Part shown: one piece after another, positions 40,701 to 55,700 of the stretch | Numbering within the stretch: the first letter of the stretch is position 1 | Layout of the letters: the number at the start of each line of letters is the position of its first letter | Source of the DNA: Platerodrilus igneus | Taxonomy: Eukaryota > Arthropoda > Insecta > Coleoptera > Lycidae | DNA length: 64,000 nucleotides | Direction: 5' to 3' | NCBI GenBank assembly: GCA_036346225.1 | Contig: JARFIW010000494.1 | Location: 868,001-932,000, forward strand | Notes under the pieces: model-generated | What the model was told of the DNA's origin: nothing | What the model saw: the letters and a program-made list of their open reading frames with translations, nothing else | The model's database searches: none | Translations under genes and position numbers: made by a program

Positions 40701-43700
40701 GCCATTGCCATTGTCCACGAAATCAAACCAGCAACATTACCACAGGCAGTTTTTGCATTTTCATAAGTATATAAAGGATACTCCAAATAGGGAATTAATA
40801 AATCCACCATTTCTGCATTTATAGTGTCTTTGGGATATTGCTGTAAGTTAAGTAAAAACCTTGTGTCTGCCATTACCTGAATTAGTAAATTATTAATGTT
40901 GGGTATTTAAAAATTAATTGTACTTTTAAAGACTCTGCCCATGATGCCGTAAAGAATTGTCTTTCAGGATCAGGTTTAATGGGTTCTAGGCGGCGTTTAA
41001 AATAAATTAAAACAGCATCCATAATTAGCAAAATTAAATATGGTGGTTTTCCTAACTTCCTCACAGTTGCAATATCAGCTGATTTAATAGTCTAAGCATA
41101 AAATTTTATACAAAATGATTAGTTATCTTGAATCTTAGATGACTGCAATATATTTAAAAAACTTACGTCTCTATACCATTTCGCAAAAACTTACACCTAT
41201 GAAATACGTCTAGAGCAAAAGAAATAATAGGGATTGATAAACTCTGTTTGTTTTTCTTTTATTACATTACATGCAATTATTTGAAATATGAGGTGTTTAC
41301 TTATACACAGTTTACTGGCAAAATTAATTTAAGATCAACAAATTTTACCCACACTAAACAAAGATCAAAATATACAATTTTATTAGACAAAGGATAATGT
41401 AGTATTACTGTGCTATGCACAAAATGTGGTCTTCTAAGTAACACGCATAAGTAACAAATTTTAGATCTGCTAAGGTAGCAGATGCATTTGGAACTTATGA
41501 ATCTGTTAGTTGTCATTGCGAATAAATCAACCAAGCTTGATATTGAAAATTTAAATATGGACAGTTGTTTTAAAATATATTTGCAATGCATCTTATACAA
41601 TTAAATAATGTAAGAGTATTTATATTAGTGTGACCTGAATCCAAAAGACATCTTTAAACTGCAAATATTTCTCATGCAACAAATTATTGAATGGCAAGAA
41701 AATGTGAGGGAGAAATTTCTTGCACAAACTTGCCAAAAAGTGGTAAGACACAAAGGTTATTAAATGTTCTTGCTATTATGTATGTACCAAAAAATGGAAA
41801 CCCCCTTATTACCCAGCAAGCAAGAATAATTGCAGAATTTGGGCTTTACTAAGCAAAAAATGTAATGCATGGGCATTATGTTAAAAAAAAACCGATGCAA
41901 ATTTTAGTTAAATTAAATTCAATGTTACATAGATGCAATACGATGTAAAAACTCAGCTACTGATTAGTAAGAAGCACTAATATCAAATTGCAAATAATTT
42001 AATCATTTCATGCAATACAATACAATGTATTCATTTATATTGCTGAAGAGAAGGAAACACGGAACGTTAACCTAAGTAAATCGCATAATACCCTAAATTT
42101 GATTTTCCAATGCTCCACCCGAAGGTACTACATTAACCAGGAAGCGAGTGTTTTTACCTGAAAATTTTGAAATTTTGCCAAACTCTTGCAATTCCACACA
42201 AGGTAGGGATCTTTAAATCACGCGATACCGTAAATTTGATTTTCCAATGCTCCGCCCAAAGGTACTACATTGACCAGGAGGCGAGTTTTTTTTACTTGGA
42301 AATTTTGAATTTTGCCAAATTCTTGCAATTCCAAGGGGATATGGATCTTTAACATGGGCGACAACACTCACACACAAGATCTATATTTTACCTCTCATTC
42401 AAACGAGGGCATACTTTTGTGAAAAATGATTGTCTAACATTTTTTAAACAGTCCATGTCGGGAATCGAACTCCGGACCTTGGGCTTAGTAGTCACATGCA
42501 AACTAACTAAGACATGGAGCCGCCATGTTCACGTGACACCCTACATTTGATTTTCCAATGCTCTACCCGAAGTTAGAGGCAAATCCTTTTAACAAGAAGA
42601 ACTCAGGGCATTGCACAGATTGCACAGAAATGTAGTAATTGTGGTGTGGTTAAGTTATTATGGTGATGTTAGGGGGTGAGTTTTATAAATACTCCCGCAC
42701 ACAAAAACAAAAACTTAGTTCTAAAAAGAACTATTTTATAGAAGGAAATGAAATAATAATCAAGGATAAAAAACAGCTTATGTAAATTGCAATGTCAAAG
42801 CAAAAGAAAACAAAACACTCTCGGCACTTGGGCTGTGTTCTACAACGCAAGTTTAGGCGGATGCAAGGTAATTTGTGATTGGTTGATTATACAAAATTCC
42901 ACGCCACTGAAACCTGAATACCATAGTCCCTAAGTACATATAATGAACTTTCCTAAGTCGATTTTTGCTGTGTGCGTATTATAATGGTGAGTTCTTCTTA
43001 AAATGTTTTTCCTCTGCTACATTAGCCATGAAGCGAGTTTTTTTACATGGAAAATTTGAATTTTGTCATGCCCTTACTGTTCCAAGCAAAATAGGGATCT
43101 TTAACATGCGAAACAACACATACGAGACCTACATTTTACCTCTTATCTGAATGAGGGTGTATTTTTGTGTCTAACATTTTTCAAGCGACCCGTGTCAAGA
43201 ATCGAATCCGGGATACCTTGGGTTTAGTAGTCACAGGTGAATCAACTAAGCCATGGAGACTCCCGATCATGTGGTATCCTACATTTGGTTTTCAAATGCT
43301 CCACCCAAAAGTACTCTTTGACCAGAAAGCGAGTTTTTTACCTGGAAATTTTTAATTTTGCCAAACCCTTGCTATTCCAAGCAAGGTAGGAATCTTTAAC
43401 ATGCATGACCACACTCAAACACGAGATCTATATTTTACCTCTCATCCAAACAAGAGCAATTTTTGTGAAAAATGCTCGCCTAATATTTTTCAAGTGGTCC
43501 GTGTCGAGAATCGAACCCTGGACACCTTGAGTTTAGTAGTCGCACGTGAATCAACTAAGCCACGGATTCGCCCGATCATGTGATACCCTACATTTGGTTT
43601 TCCAATGCTCCACCCAAAGATTATTACATTGGCCAGAATGCAAGTTTTTTACCTGGAAATTTTTTGTTTTGCCAAACCTTCGCAAACAAGGAAGGAATCT

Positions 43701-46700
43701 TTAACGTGCGTGACAACACGTACACACGGAACCCACATTTTACATTTCATCCGAATGAGGGCGATTTTTGTGAACAATGCTCGCCTAACATTTTTTAAGC
43801 GGCCCATGTCGGAATCGAACCAGGGACCTTGGACTTAATAGTCACACGCAAACCAACTAAGTGTCATAGAGCGATACTACAAGTACTTTCCTCGGGATTG
43901 ATTCCATAAACCTAATAGGAAGACTGTACCATAACAAAAAACCTCCCGTAAACATAAGACAGAGGAGGGAATTAAATGACAATAATTAAATCAAACGAAT
44001 TAATTATCTGCGAGCCCTTAATTTGAAAACGTCAAAATGTAGACATACAGGCGAATAGTAAACAGTGTGTTGGAAGTTTAGGGGTGGGCAGAAATACAGT
44101 TTTAAGATGTAATATAGATTTCCCGAAAGGAAAATATGGCGTGCGACTGAATTTATTTGAAATTACGCTTGCATGGGCAAAGTAAAGTGTTTCAATTCAT
44201 GAATTCGTGGAATTATCATCGTTGAGACCAGTAAAAAAAAAGAGTTAGAACCTGGAGAGTTGGTGTGTGTTGAGTTAAGAAAGCTGTGTTAGGTGGATAA
44301 TGCAAGTAATTGTCACAAAAAAGACTGATGTTGAAAATCCTAGAATAAAACAGCAAGTAAAATTATAAGCTTTATGTCTATACTTCTTAATTATGTGTAT
44401 GTGAATTTTAAATGTGAAATGGTTGATATTTCATCATCATCATCATTTTGTTTTCGACCTTACTTAAGGTCGGTTTGACGCAGCTCTAACTTCTTTTCTA
44501 TTCTGTGCTAATCTAAAAAGCTCTACATACCCTTCACAACCTAAATTTCTAATAATTTGACTAATATAGTTTGGTCTAGGTCTTCCTATATCCTTCTATC
44601 TTTTTCCTATCCAGCTTGCTCTACATAGATATTAGCAACCTGATGGTTGTTAAAGAACTCTAACATGTTTACATGATTACCATTTATAGGGAAATGAAAT
44701 ATAACCTGGTTATCCGCTTCAAAAAGGAAAAGTGTTAAATTATATGTTATGGTAAGGCTTAAGCAACGAATCGCTGTCAACATGCCAGACCGCTACCTAA
44801 TTGTGAGTTATGTTATGGTGACGTTTATTAAATTATATGTTATAGTAAGGCTTAAGCAACGAAACGCTACCAACATGCCAGACCGCTACCTAATTGTGAG
44901 TTATGTCATGGTGACGTTTATTAAATTATATGTTATGGTAAGGCTTAAGCAACGAAACGCTACCAACATGCCAGACCGCTACCTAATTGTGAGTTATGTC
45001 ATGGTGACGTTTATTAAATTATCTCTTATGGTAAGGCTTAAGCAACGAAACGCTACCAACATGCCAGACCGCTACCTAATTGTGAGTTATGTCATGATGA
45101 CGTTTATTAAATTATCTGTTATGGTAAGGCTTAAGCAACGAAACGCTACCAACATGCCAGACCGATACCTAATTGTGAGTTATGTCATGATGACGTTTAT
45201 TAAATTATCTGTTATGGTAAGGCTTAAGCAACGAAACGCTACCAACATGCCAGACCGCTACCTAATTGTGAGTTATGTCATGATGACGTTTATTAAATTA
45301 TCTCTTATGGTAAGGCTTAAGCAACGAAACGCTACCAACATGCCAGACCGCTACCTAATTGTGAGTTATGTCATGATGACGTTTATTAAATTATCTGTTA
45401 TGGTAAGGCTTAAGCAACGAAACGCTACCAACATGCCAGACCGCTACCTAATTGTGAGTTATGTCAAGGTGACGTTTATTAAATTATATGTTATGGTAAG
45501 GCTTAAGCAACGAAACGCTACCAACATGCCAGACCTCTAACTAATTGTGAGTTATGTCCTGGTGACATTTAGTTAACTGATTTTTATTTTTTTTTGTTTT
45601 GTTTTCGAACTTACTTAAAGTCGGTTTGACGCAGCTCTAAATTCTTTTCTATTCTGAGCTAATCTAAAAAGGTCCACATACCCTTCACAACCTAAATCTC
45701 TAATTATTTGACTAATATAGCTTTGTCTAGGCCTTCCTACTCTATTTTTATTTGGTAGTCTATAATCTAAGACTTTACTAAATAGTCCCTCATGTCTTAA
45801 CTGGTGCCCTATCATTCTATCTCTCCTGACCTTCAATTGTTTCCACATACAGGGTTCCTCACCTATCCTTCTATAAACTTCCTCGTTTGTTACTCTATCT
45901 GTCCAGCTAATCTTTAACATTCTCCTATAGCACCAAGTTTCAAACGCTTCTATCCTTTTCTTATCTACTTCTTTAATTGTCCAAGTCTCACTACCGTATA
46001 GTAGAACGCTCCATACGTACGACTTTAAAAACTTTTTCTATTATCGGTATACAGTTTGAATTTGGTTATGAGTTAAGAAAGCTGTGTTAGGTGGATAATG
46101 CAAGTAATTGTCACAAAAGACTGATGTTGAAAATCCTAGAATAAAACAGCAAGTAAAATTATAAGCTTTATGTCTATACTTCTTAATTATGTGTATGTGA
46201 ATTTTAAATGTGAAATGGTTGATATTTATGAAATGGGAAATTAATTGAATATAAAAGTGATTATTATGTTAAACGATAACTAGTAATGGAAGAATGTTGG
46301 TTAAATTTAAGGACAATTTAAAGTATTAAGAAATATGTACGTATCAAATTTTAAATGTAAATTTTATTTGTAGAATTTAGTGTTTGTTGATGCATTAAAC
46401 ATTAGTATTTTGAAATAGACAATGAAAGGATAGAATAAAAAAGTTGGTATTTAACTGTTTCTATGTTTGTTGTTAATGACATTTCCAGAAAGGATATCCA
46501 GGTAACCCAGTGGTCGAATCTTTGGAAGAGGCATTTTACTTTTCAAGTTTATTTAATTTGACAAGAATTTTATATTTTTAAGATATTTTAGAGAACAGTA
46601 GAGTATAATGGGAAAAGTTTAGGGAACTGAAGCAAAGAAGGTATATGCGGAAAAACCCTCTTTTGTGCAGGGATTATATTGACGGGATTACTGCAGCAGA

Positions 46701-49700
46701 CGATTTGGTACCCTTAATATTACAAGTAGAAACAGTCTTCCAGAGTAAGTGATAGTGTAGTGTAGTTTTTGTATTTCAGTCATTTTATTTTTTTTTATAA
46801 TTTCTTTCATAGGAACCACTCCCATGCCACTGCAGTTAATCCTATTTTGTTACGAGGTCCCCGTCACTTTAGGGCAAATCAAAATTTATTAACGTAATGC
46901 TCATTCAACGTGTAAACAATCTATAAAATGTGTAGGAAGCAGAAACTAAAGAGCAATTGCATATAAAGATTTTTCAAAAAAATTCATGATATTAACAGGA
47001 TTAGTTCTAGACTGTTATGAAGTACACAAATATCAAACTACCTAGAATTAAAGAACATGAACCTTTAGGTGTAATGCAATTTTTTTATTGTTAAAGAATA
47101 ATGTTTATATTAACCTTTTCACAAAAAATAAATAAATATAATTTTATGTTAAAAAAGAATTTTAATTTTGTGTCAAAACTTTAGTTATATGGTATTACTA
47201 TGTTATTTGTATGGAGATATAATCATACTGAAAACGAGTCAATTTTGGAAAAATTCAAGATTTGGCTCAACTGATTAAAAATCCCCAAAATACTTTAGTC
47301 TGTAAAATGCAGATCTTTAAAAATGCCAGAAATTAACTATTTTTTAAGGTGTTGGTCATTTAAAAAGTCTAAGAACAGATTTTATGGGCTTCTATTGCAT
47401 TGATTAAGTTTTGTAAATTTTAGATCTACTTTTTAATGTATTTGAATCGTACATTTTTAATAAAAATCAGACAGATAACATCAAATCACAAAATACATAC
47501 CAATAGAGCAGCTTCGGCAGCATCCAGTGCCGGTTTTGCTAACAACAATTTCTTTTCAGCTTCTTTTTGATCTTTACCAATTTTTCTGACTAGTACTTCA
47601 GCCGTTTCTTTCACTTCAGTTGCTTCTTCTTTGATTTTATTAGCTACTTCAGAAGCTGCAACAACTACAGCCAAAACCTATATTCAAAAACCTTACTTAG
47701 ATACAGCGTTAAATATTTTAATTAAAAAGATTATAAAATGGCAAGAAAAACATTCAGTAAGTTACGGGATACCTTTTCTGCAGCTTCTGTAGCAACAGAA
47801 ATTTCCCTTTCTTTTATTTCCAATTCCTTCTTTAAAGCATCAACACTAGCTTGAGCTTCAATTAACTTTTCTAATCCAGTTCTCATACGCAGAGCCAGAA
47901 CAGCAATTCCTTCATTTTTGTTTTTATACAAATCCTTATAAGTTGAAAGAAAAGACAAGAACGTTTTTGGCGTAACATATGTTTGGCGACGAAAACTAAG
48001 TAATTTGAAAAAGTTGTAGCTATTGTTACCAATACATTTAATACAAACCGATCAAAGTATTGTACACACATAAGTGAAACACTTTCCTGAAGTTCTCCCA
48101 TATACTTTATGAGTTCCCATTTTACTTCCGGTGTGCATACTATTGGATAGTGCTCCAAGAAATGGTTAGAAACTGCTATTAAGGCATCTTTCGGCCACTT
48201 AGAAAACCAGTCCATTGTACACCCTGATATTAAACCAGGAAATTTTAATGCTCTTGTCCTGAATTTCTCTCCCACCTATTTATTAATGATACCTTTTTAA
48301 AATATGGAACATCACAAACACACTTACAGGTGAAAAACATAAAACGATATGCAAATTTGAACGAGCCCTTGATATAAAGAAATCATATAGTACATCATTT
48401 GTAGGAATATTCTTTGGTGCAACTTTTTTCATGACTGGTATCAATTCTGATTGTATTTCATCCAACTCATCTTTAGCAAATAAGTTTGCAATTTCTCCTG
48501 AACTCAATATGTTATTCAAAGATTCAAGAAATGTTTCATCCTTAATATCATTGTCAGTAAATATAAAGGTAATTCCTTTTCCATCAAACCCAGAAACTCT
48601 ATATAAGAACTTCATATCTTCCATAAAGTTGTTTAAGTTATATGATCTAAAACGGAAGAACTGGCAGTGTATTGATAGTTTTTAATTTAATAGTAAATAA
48701 TAATATTAAGATTCAAAGTAATGGAACATTTAGTAAAATTAACAAATTTGTAAAATACATATTTTGAACGTATTTTATATGGTTTGGAAATCTGCCGTCC
48801 ATTTTATTTTCAATTTGAACCCAATGCTTATCAAGTAATATCAAAAACTTTTTGTTTAACGAATAGTATAGGGGAAAAATCACAATCCAGATGGAATATT
48901 TCCAGTTTTAATTCAAAGGGGTCTAGATCCGATGCTACCACAAATAGGAAAAATCTTTATGGCCATCCTCACATTGGGCTATGTTGCATCTTTAAGGAGG
49001 TTGGTCAGGGTGCACTTATTACCAAGGTGGGTAGTAGCGATTACACTCAGGCCAATTCTTTAGACCAATAAGTTTGATATCCTTCTGTTGAAGACAATGG
49101 AACGGATAGTTGATAGATTTCTGGTGGACGGCATATTGATGAGACATCGGTTTCACCAAAATCAACACGCTTTTCTGCATGGTAGTTCGACAGGGTCAGT
49201 CCTACACACGGTGATGTATAAGGTTGAAAAAGTTCTTTAAGGTAGCCATAGTAGTTTTCATTGACATAAAGAGAGCTTTCAAGAAGGCACAAATGGATAC
49301 AATCGGCAGGACCCTTTATACCACAGGCACCCTCTGTGGGTTGTGGTAAACTGAGTATGGTCAGTGCTAAGGCACAGAAGGATAGGGTGAATCTTGGTGA
49401 CGCCCAGGTAAAGGTGGGAGGTGCAGAGAGCAGCCCACAAAGAAACTGCCAGTCGCTCCACTTGTGGTGTCTGATGATGGACGACCTTTGGAATGACTAA
49501 CCACGGAGGGCTTTTATACACAGGCCTACGCAAACAATGGCTTGTCCTGATATCTGGCCGGTTTGTGTGCATAGTCTGCGAACGAATACAGGTTGTAAGC
49601 TTGTTAATAGAAAGGCGGTGCAATGAGGCAGGTCTCTATGTAAATCCACAAAAGACAGAGATGATGCTCTTCACTAGAAGAAAGAACATCGGAGGATTCA

Positions 49701-52700
49701 GGGCTCACTCCTGTATGGTAAACCACTTGTTCACAAAATCGAGGTTAAGAATCTAGGTATGATCCTTGATAATGGGGTAAATTGGAGGAAAAATGTGGAA
49801 AAGGCAATAGAGAAGGCGATAACCACTCTCTGTCACTTATGCCGCATGGTCAACGAGTTGGGGCATAACCCCCCAAGTTATATATTGGCTGTACATGGCA
49901 GTCGCAAGGCTTAGGGTCCAATATGGGTCAATCGTATGGCGGCCTTAGACCTAACTTGTCAGTGCCTCCATCAGACTGTCTAGAAACCAAAAGCTAGCTT
50001 ATCTGGGTATCTCAGGAGCAATGAGGACAACACCAACCAAAGCTCTGGAAGTTTTACTAAGCCTCCCAGCTCTCCCCATCTAGATTCAGAGGGAAGCTCT
50101 CGTGACATCTCAGACTTAAAGATACAAGCGGGTGGTTAGAGCAAGGAGGAGGTAGTAGAGAATGCCAAAGTTGCTGTTATAGCTAAAAAGGAACTTCCCA
50201 TTTCCGCTAACAAAGTGAAGGAAGCAGAGGATAGATTAAGATTACAGAGGCAATTCACTCTCACAACCCCTTCGAGAGGAAAATGGTCACAAATTAAGAT
50301 TACATTCCCACAAGACTCAGCGGTGTGTTGTACTGATGGGTCACACATAGGGAATACACGACTTGCCGGGGCAGGGGTATTTCTGGAGAGTAATGGGGCT
50401 CATTAGACCTCTCCGTTAGGCCAAATACAACTATCTTCCAGGCAGAGGTAAACACAATATTAAAAGTGCCTGAAAGTTAGTAGATAAGAGAGGTAGAGGA
50501 GTGAATGGTTATTATCTGCCCAGATAGTCAAGCAGCACTCCAAGCAATCTGCTCCCAAGGACAAGTGTCCAATAGTTCAGGAGTGCAGGGATGCATTGGA
50601 GGAACTAGTCAGTGACAATGAAGTAAAGCTCTTCTGGGTTCCTGGACACCATGGTGTGCAGAGATACGAGGAAGCTGATAGGTTAGTTAAACAGGGGGGG
50701 CAGGAATTCCTTATTTAGTGCCAGAACCGTGCATATGTTTAACGAGGAAATTGGTGGCATCCGAATTAAAACTTTGTATGCGGAAAATCTGGAAAGAGGG
50801 CAGGAAAAGAGGAGGGGACTGTAGACAGTCAAAGTTAATGATAGAAGAGTTAGACGAGTCAAGAACGGCATACTTATTAAACACGTGTTGGTGGGAATCC
50901 TCACTGGCCCTTGCAGGTTATGGAGACGCCTGACCCGGCTGGGCATCGAAGCAGGGTCTAGATGCCCAACCTGTGAAAAGCAGAAGGAAACTATTGCCCA
51001 TTACATATGGAAGTGTGAGGGGGTATATGAGGTTAAGACAAATAAGGGTTCTGGGCACGTGCAGCTTGATGCAGGAGAAGTTTATCTCCCTTCCCTGTTC
51101 AAAAATGCTGAACTTCATTAGAGAAATCAGTAGGTTTGCAACGGCAGATTAGAATAGGGCTAAAATAGAGGAATCTGATAGTGATCGTTAAAAAGGAGGT
51201 CATAGGGGTTAATACATATGGCCAAAGGGCATATTTGCTGGACTACTTTCCTCCCGCCTAATTTACTACTACTACTATCCATATATGTTTTAAGAATAGT
51301 ATTATGTGAGTGGTGTTAAAATTTATGTGGTTAATTTATGTACATGTTTTCAGGAATATTATTGTGTTAAAGACGTTGAAAGTTATTTTGATAACTTAAA
51401 ATTTTGTACATACTTGTTTACAAAAATAATACTGTGAAGTTGTATTAAAAATATGAATCTAGGTAACGCAGTGAGACTATTTTGCGTGATTGATTTATGT
51501 TTTCAGAAACTGCATTCCAATTGAATATTCCACATTGAATATTAAAATGTAGAATAGAAAACTTGTGATAAGACAAAATTGATGTTACATCCATTTGCAT
51601 GTTGAACAAAGTTTCTTTGAATTTTCAAGATGTACGATTAAATTATGCCATTATAAACTACCATAGCTTAAAATTTTCTTTCAAACTTATAATAAAAGTA
51701 TTTAAAATGCATTTTTTCAGTTTCCAGAATATGCTATCACAAGAACAGGTTTTAGACTGTAGTTAAATTAACAGTATCTATATTAAAAGTTAAGGTTTTA
51801 AATAAATTAGACACTTCCGTGAATACATTTTGAATGTGCATTTGATTCTCTGGCACAACTTCTCTAAAACAGAGGAAAGACTGTCGAAATTCTAAATTTT
51901 GATGTAATAGATCTGATTAATCGCTTCAACAAGTAAGTTACAGTAAAAATTGAATTTTAATAACAGGATATCAATACATACCTGGTTAAAGATATTTGGA
52001 AGTTTCTATAGCCTGCTATAAACGATGCTAGTTTAGTTAAACTTTGTTTTCCAGAACCACCAACACCTACTAAAAGAGCATTCCCACGTGGAGTGCGAAT
52101 AATTCGTGATATAATATTTAAGTGCACCATTGCATCGTGGAAAAATACTAAATCCATTGCACCACCACGAATGGCTTCATTATATTGTTCCATGTATGCT
52201 GCAAGAATCTTTTTTTTATTAAACTCGTTTAAACAATAAACAATTCAAATTGTATAAATCTTTAAAATTAATATTTTGAAAAGCAAAACCGTTTGTTCTA
52301 AAGAAAATTTATCTTTCTTGGTTTTTCTAATAAAGAGTGGCTTTACATAGTTCGTTTTCTTTTGTATAACACTAGGTTTTGATTTAGTTATTTAGTATTG
52401 TAGAGATTGCAGATCCATACTTTTTCCCCTTATTTACTTTTGTTATGCTTATAATTATAAGGACAACTATAATATTAACGTAAATTTTATTTTTAATGCT
52501 ATATTATAAAATAGCGTCCGTCAATCACAAAATGTGACGCTAAACGTCTCCAACATGGAAGTGGAAATAACAAAACTCAATTGTCATACTTGATATTATT
52601 CTGCAATATAACCTCAGTTTTTACAATGTTGAATTTTTAACTATCAAGCAAAACAGTAATGTAACCGAACTAGAATACACAATTCTTTTAGTTAACATCT

Positions 52701-55700
52701 ATACTATTTTATATGGTATAAATTTGCCGTAACATAATAAAAACATTTTTTGTGAAAACTTTCATGAAGTTACCTAGGCCAAGCAATGCTTGTGATGATA
52801 TAAGTTATCGCTTTGAGTTATCTGGTTTATTTGATACATTTTAGAAACTATTTTTTTGTAAAAGGAGTGTAATGTATTTTTAACATTGTCTCAGTTCATT
52901 TCTTTCTCATGTTTTGGCCAATTCCTTAAAGTTTTCAATAATTTAATTAAGTTTTTATGCTTATTTTGAAAAGCTTATTATATTAGTTAGGTACGGAGAT
53001 TTGTAAAACCCCGTACTGAGAAATTCCCAGCTTATTAATGTTTTAATGCAGGAGTAGGCGAAAACCACACAAAGTTTTGATTCTCGCAGAAGTTCGGTAA
53101 TTTAATTATCTTTGTGGTTGAGTACATGCAAGGTTGGCATATCTCATGTCGTTTTACCTACCAATGTGTGTCAGAAAACTTTAACCTCTCTTGGAGAGGA
53201 AAAATATTTCGTGGGAGCGAATGTATCGAAACAAAGGACTCGACTACCGAATTTTCTTGAATGTAAAATGTAACTATCAAAAGTTTATTTTTGTAGGTTG
53301 TATCGTATACCTAGGAAGAGTATTAATTCTGAGGCTAGAAACATAATTAAAAATGTTATAGAATTTTTCGATAAACAGAAAGATACAGGTGTGTGATTAT
53401 TACCTTTAGAAAAGGCAACTGAACTTGTAGCTGCTGCAACTGGGAAATCTTGTGCATTTATAAAATATAGGAAGCTTCGATATGAGAATCAGGCGTTAAA
53501 ATCTCCATCGAAACGGCAACGTAGTGGTTGTTCTAATAAAATTATCCTTAATGAGTTTTACTTGGGGGTATTGAGACGTACTGCTCATGAAATTGATACG
53601 TTTCATAAGCAAGTTCCTACATTGGATATTTTACTCAAGAAAATGAAACACAAGATCAATTATACTGGTGGTCCGGAAACAATAAGAAAGCATTTTATAA
53701 AGATTGGCTTTAGTTTTAAAATATGTCATGATAAACGTAAGTTGCTGATGGAACAAACATACATTGTAGCATGGTGTTCACGCAATCTACGCGTCTTACA
53801 AGAAACCAATGCTGGTGAACAGGGCAAGTGGCCAGTTACATGTGGATGAAACATATGTTCATCTATCGTATGGTGTATTGAAATGCAGGCAATCTGAAGA
53901 CGAACCTAGTGTATACAAGACTAATCGAACTGGTCAACAATACAAAAGTGTGCATGCAGGTGGACGTTATGGCTTTCTCAATAATGGCCTCTTAATATTC
54001 AAATCAAAAATCAAATTTGGAGACTACTATGATGACGAATCATCGCAACTTTATGCAATGGATGGAATAACAGTTAATTCTAAATTTACCTCCCAATCAC
54101 ATTATTGTTACGGACAACGCACCATATCATAGTGTCGAAATTAATAAACTACCTACACAAGCAGTGCGAAAGGAAATTATTCGGGATGGCTGGCAAATGA
54201 AGGTGTTTCGATGACAAGTGAAATGATCAAAACTGAATTATTGGTATTAGTTAAGAACTTTCCATATAACAAAACATTAAATAAATTACTTAAAATACAT
54301 GGGCATATTGTGCTATGTTTAGCACCGAATCATTGCGGCTTTAATCCCATAGAATGGATATTGAGTTTGCTGAAACATAAAGTTGCAATGAATAATGTGG
54401 ATCGAAGAAGTGGTGAAATTGTAAATCTAGTACAAAAAGCATTTTCTGAAATTGGTGAATTAGAATGGGTAAAACATTGTGATCATGTTGATCGTTTGAC
54501 AGGAGAAGCTTAATGTAGGGATGGTTTACGAGACGATACTGTTGAAAGCTTGAACTTTACACAGGATCGCTAGAAGACGACGAAGATGAAACTGACGACA
54601 GCAAAGGTATCTAGCACCAGAATTCTTATGCAAAAATTTGTTATAATGTTATTTTGTGTATAATTATGTATTGATATATATGCAATGTACTGCTGTGTTT
54701 TTAAATACTTGAAGAAACATTCAATAAAAGGTGTACTATGCTTGTTATATTAAATATATTGATTAAAGTACCATTTGTTGGTATTAATTACATCAATTTA
54801 GTAAAGTATTTATAATTCCTAACCTAAAAATAATTTAAATGTCATAGAAAAATTCTTACACTGTGGACTAATGTTAGCTTGGTGGAGCTGCATAAACAAG
54901 ATCAGAAATCTATATAACCCTTTATGGCAATGCTTATTGATTACACAGTTTATGCTTATGCAACTAACTTACATCAAACAAAAAAGTGTGAATACTCACA
55001 AAACAATTTCTCCTTAACAAAATCCCAACTAGGAATCTCCTCATATAATTTAGGCGCATCAAAACAAAAATCTTCTGGTTCATCTCCAGTAGCTTCAGGA
55101 GGATCTCTCAAGTAATCAACCCAAAATGTTTCAGTTTCAGGAAAATAATCAAAGTCATCTTCTAATTCATCTTTTGCCACATTTCGTATATTGTTTATAA
55201 ACCATTCTCGATCAGTTTGTTTTGTAAATCTAAGAATTCCAGTAGGTAAATTATACCCTCTTTTAAGAAACTACAAAGTTCAATAATGCAATCAAACATA
55301 TTAATTGTAAAAGTCTAACTAAAATGATTTCACACATCGAAAATAATATAAAAGCTAAAAACCTTACTATATATGAAAATTCTTTTATTTAAAAAAATTC
55401 TGTTGTGAAAGAATACCAATACTGCCGTCAAAACAAAAAGTATCCTATTTGCATTTTCTATTCGCAGCTAAATATGTTTTTTTTGTTATTTGGAGTGTGA
55501 CGAGTCATTACATGTATCTTAAAAAGTTGTATTTACATTGTAAAAACATTAAAATGTACATGTGTTTTCATAATATGATGTAATATTTCAACTTTCCAAG
55601 CAACAAAATCATAACTAACAAAAGTAATATACAATTGTATACAGTGCTTTCCATATTATCAAGTGTGAAGTGTGCGTTGTTTAAGATACAATTTTTATCA

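Noticed and set aside
44749..45540. 263-codon open frame
   Set aside because: It is a by-product of a 93-bp tandem repeat whose period is divisible by three; no unique sequence, no domain, and it lies inside an RTE-type insertion.
44740..45570. CRISPR-like array
   Set aside because: Units are contiguous 93-bp repeats without unique spacers, in a eukaryotic intron.
45615..45920. Host gene encoding a 101-residue protein
   Set aside because: Motifs ([29 protein letters not shown]) are those of the C-terminal region of RTE-type retrotransposon proteins.
55230..55270. Extension of the AAA3-AAA4 connector exon to an acceptor at 55271
   Set aside because: The frame is open, but the phase does not fit the preceding exon and the added residues do not match the family; the acceptor at 55230-55231 fits both.
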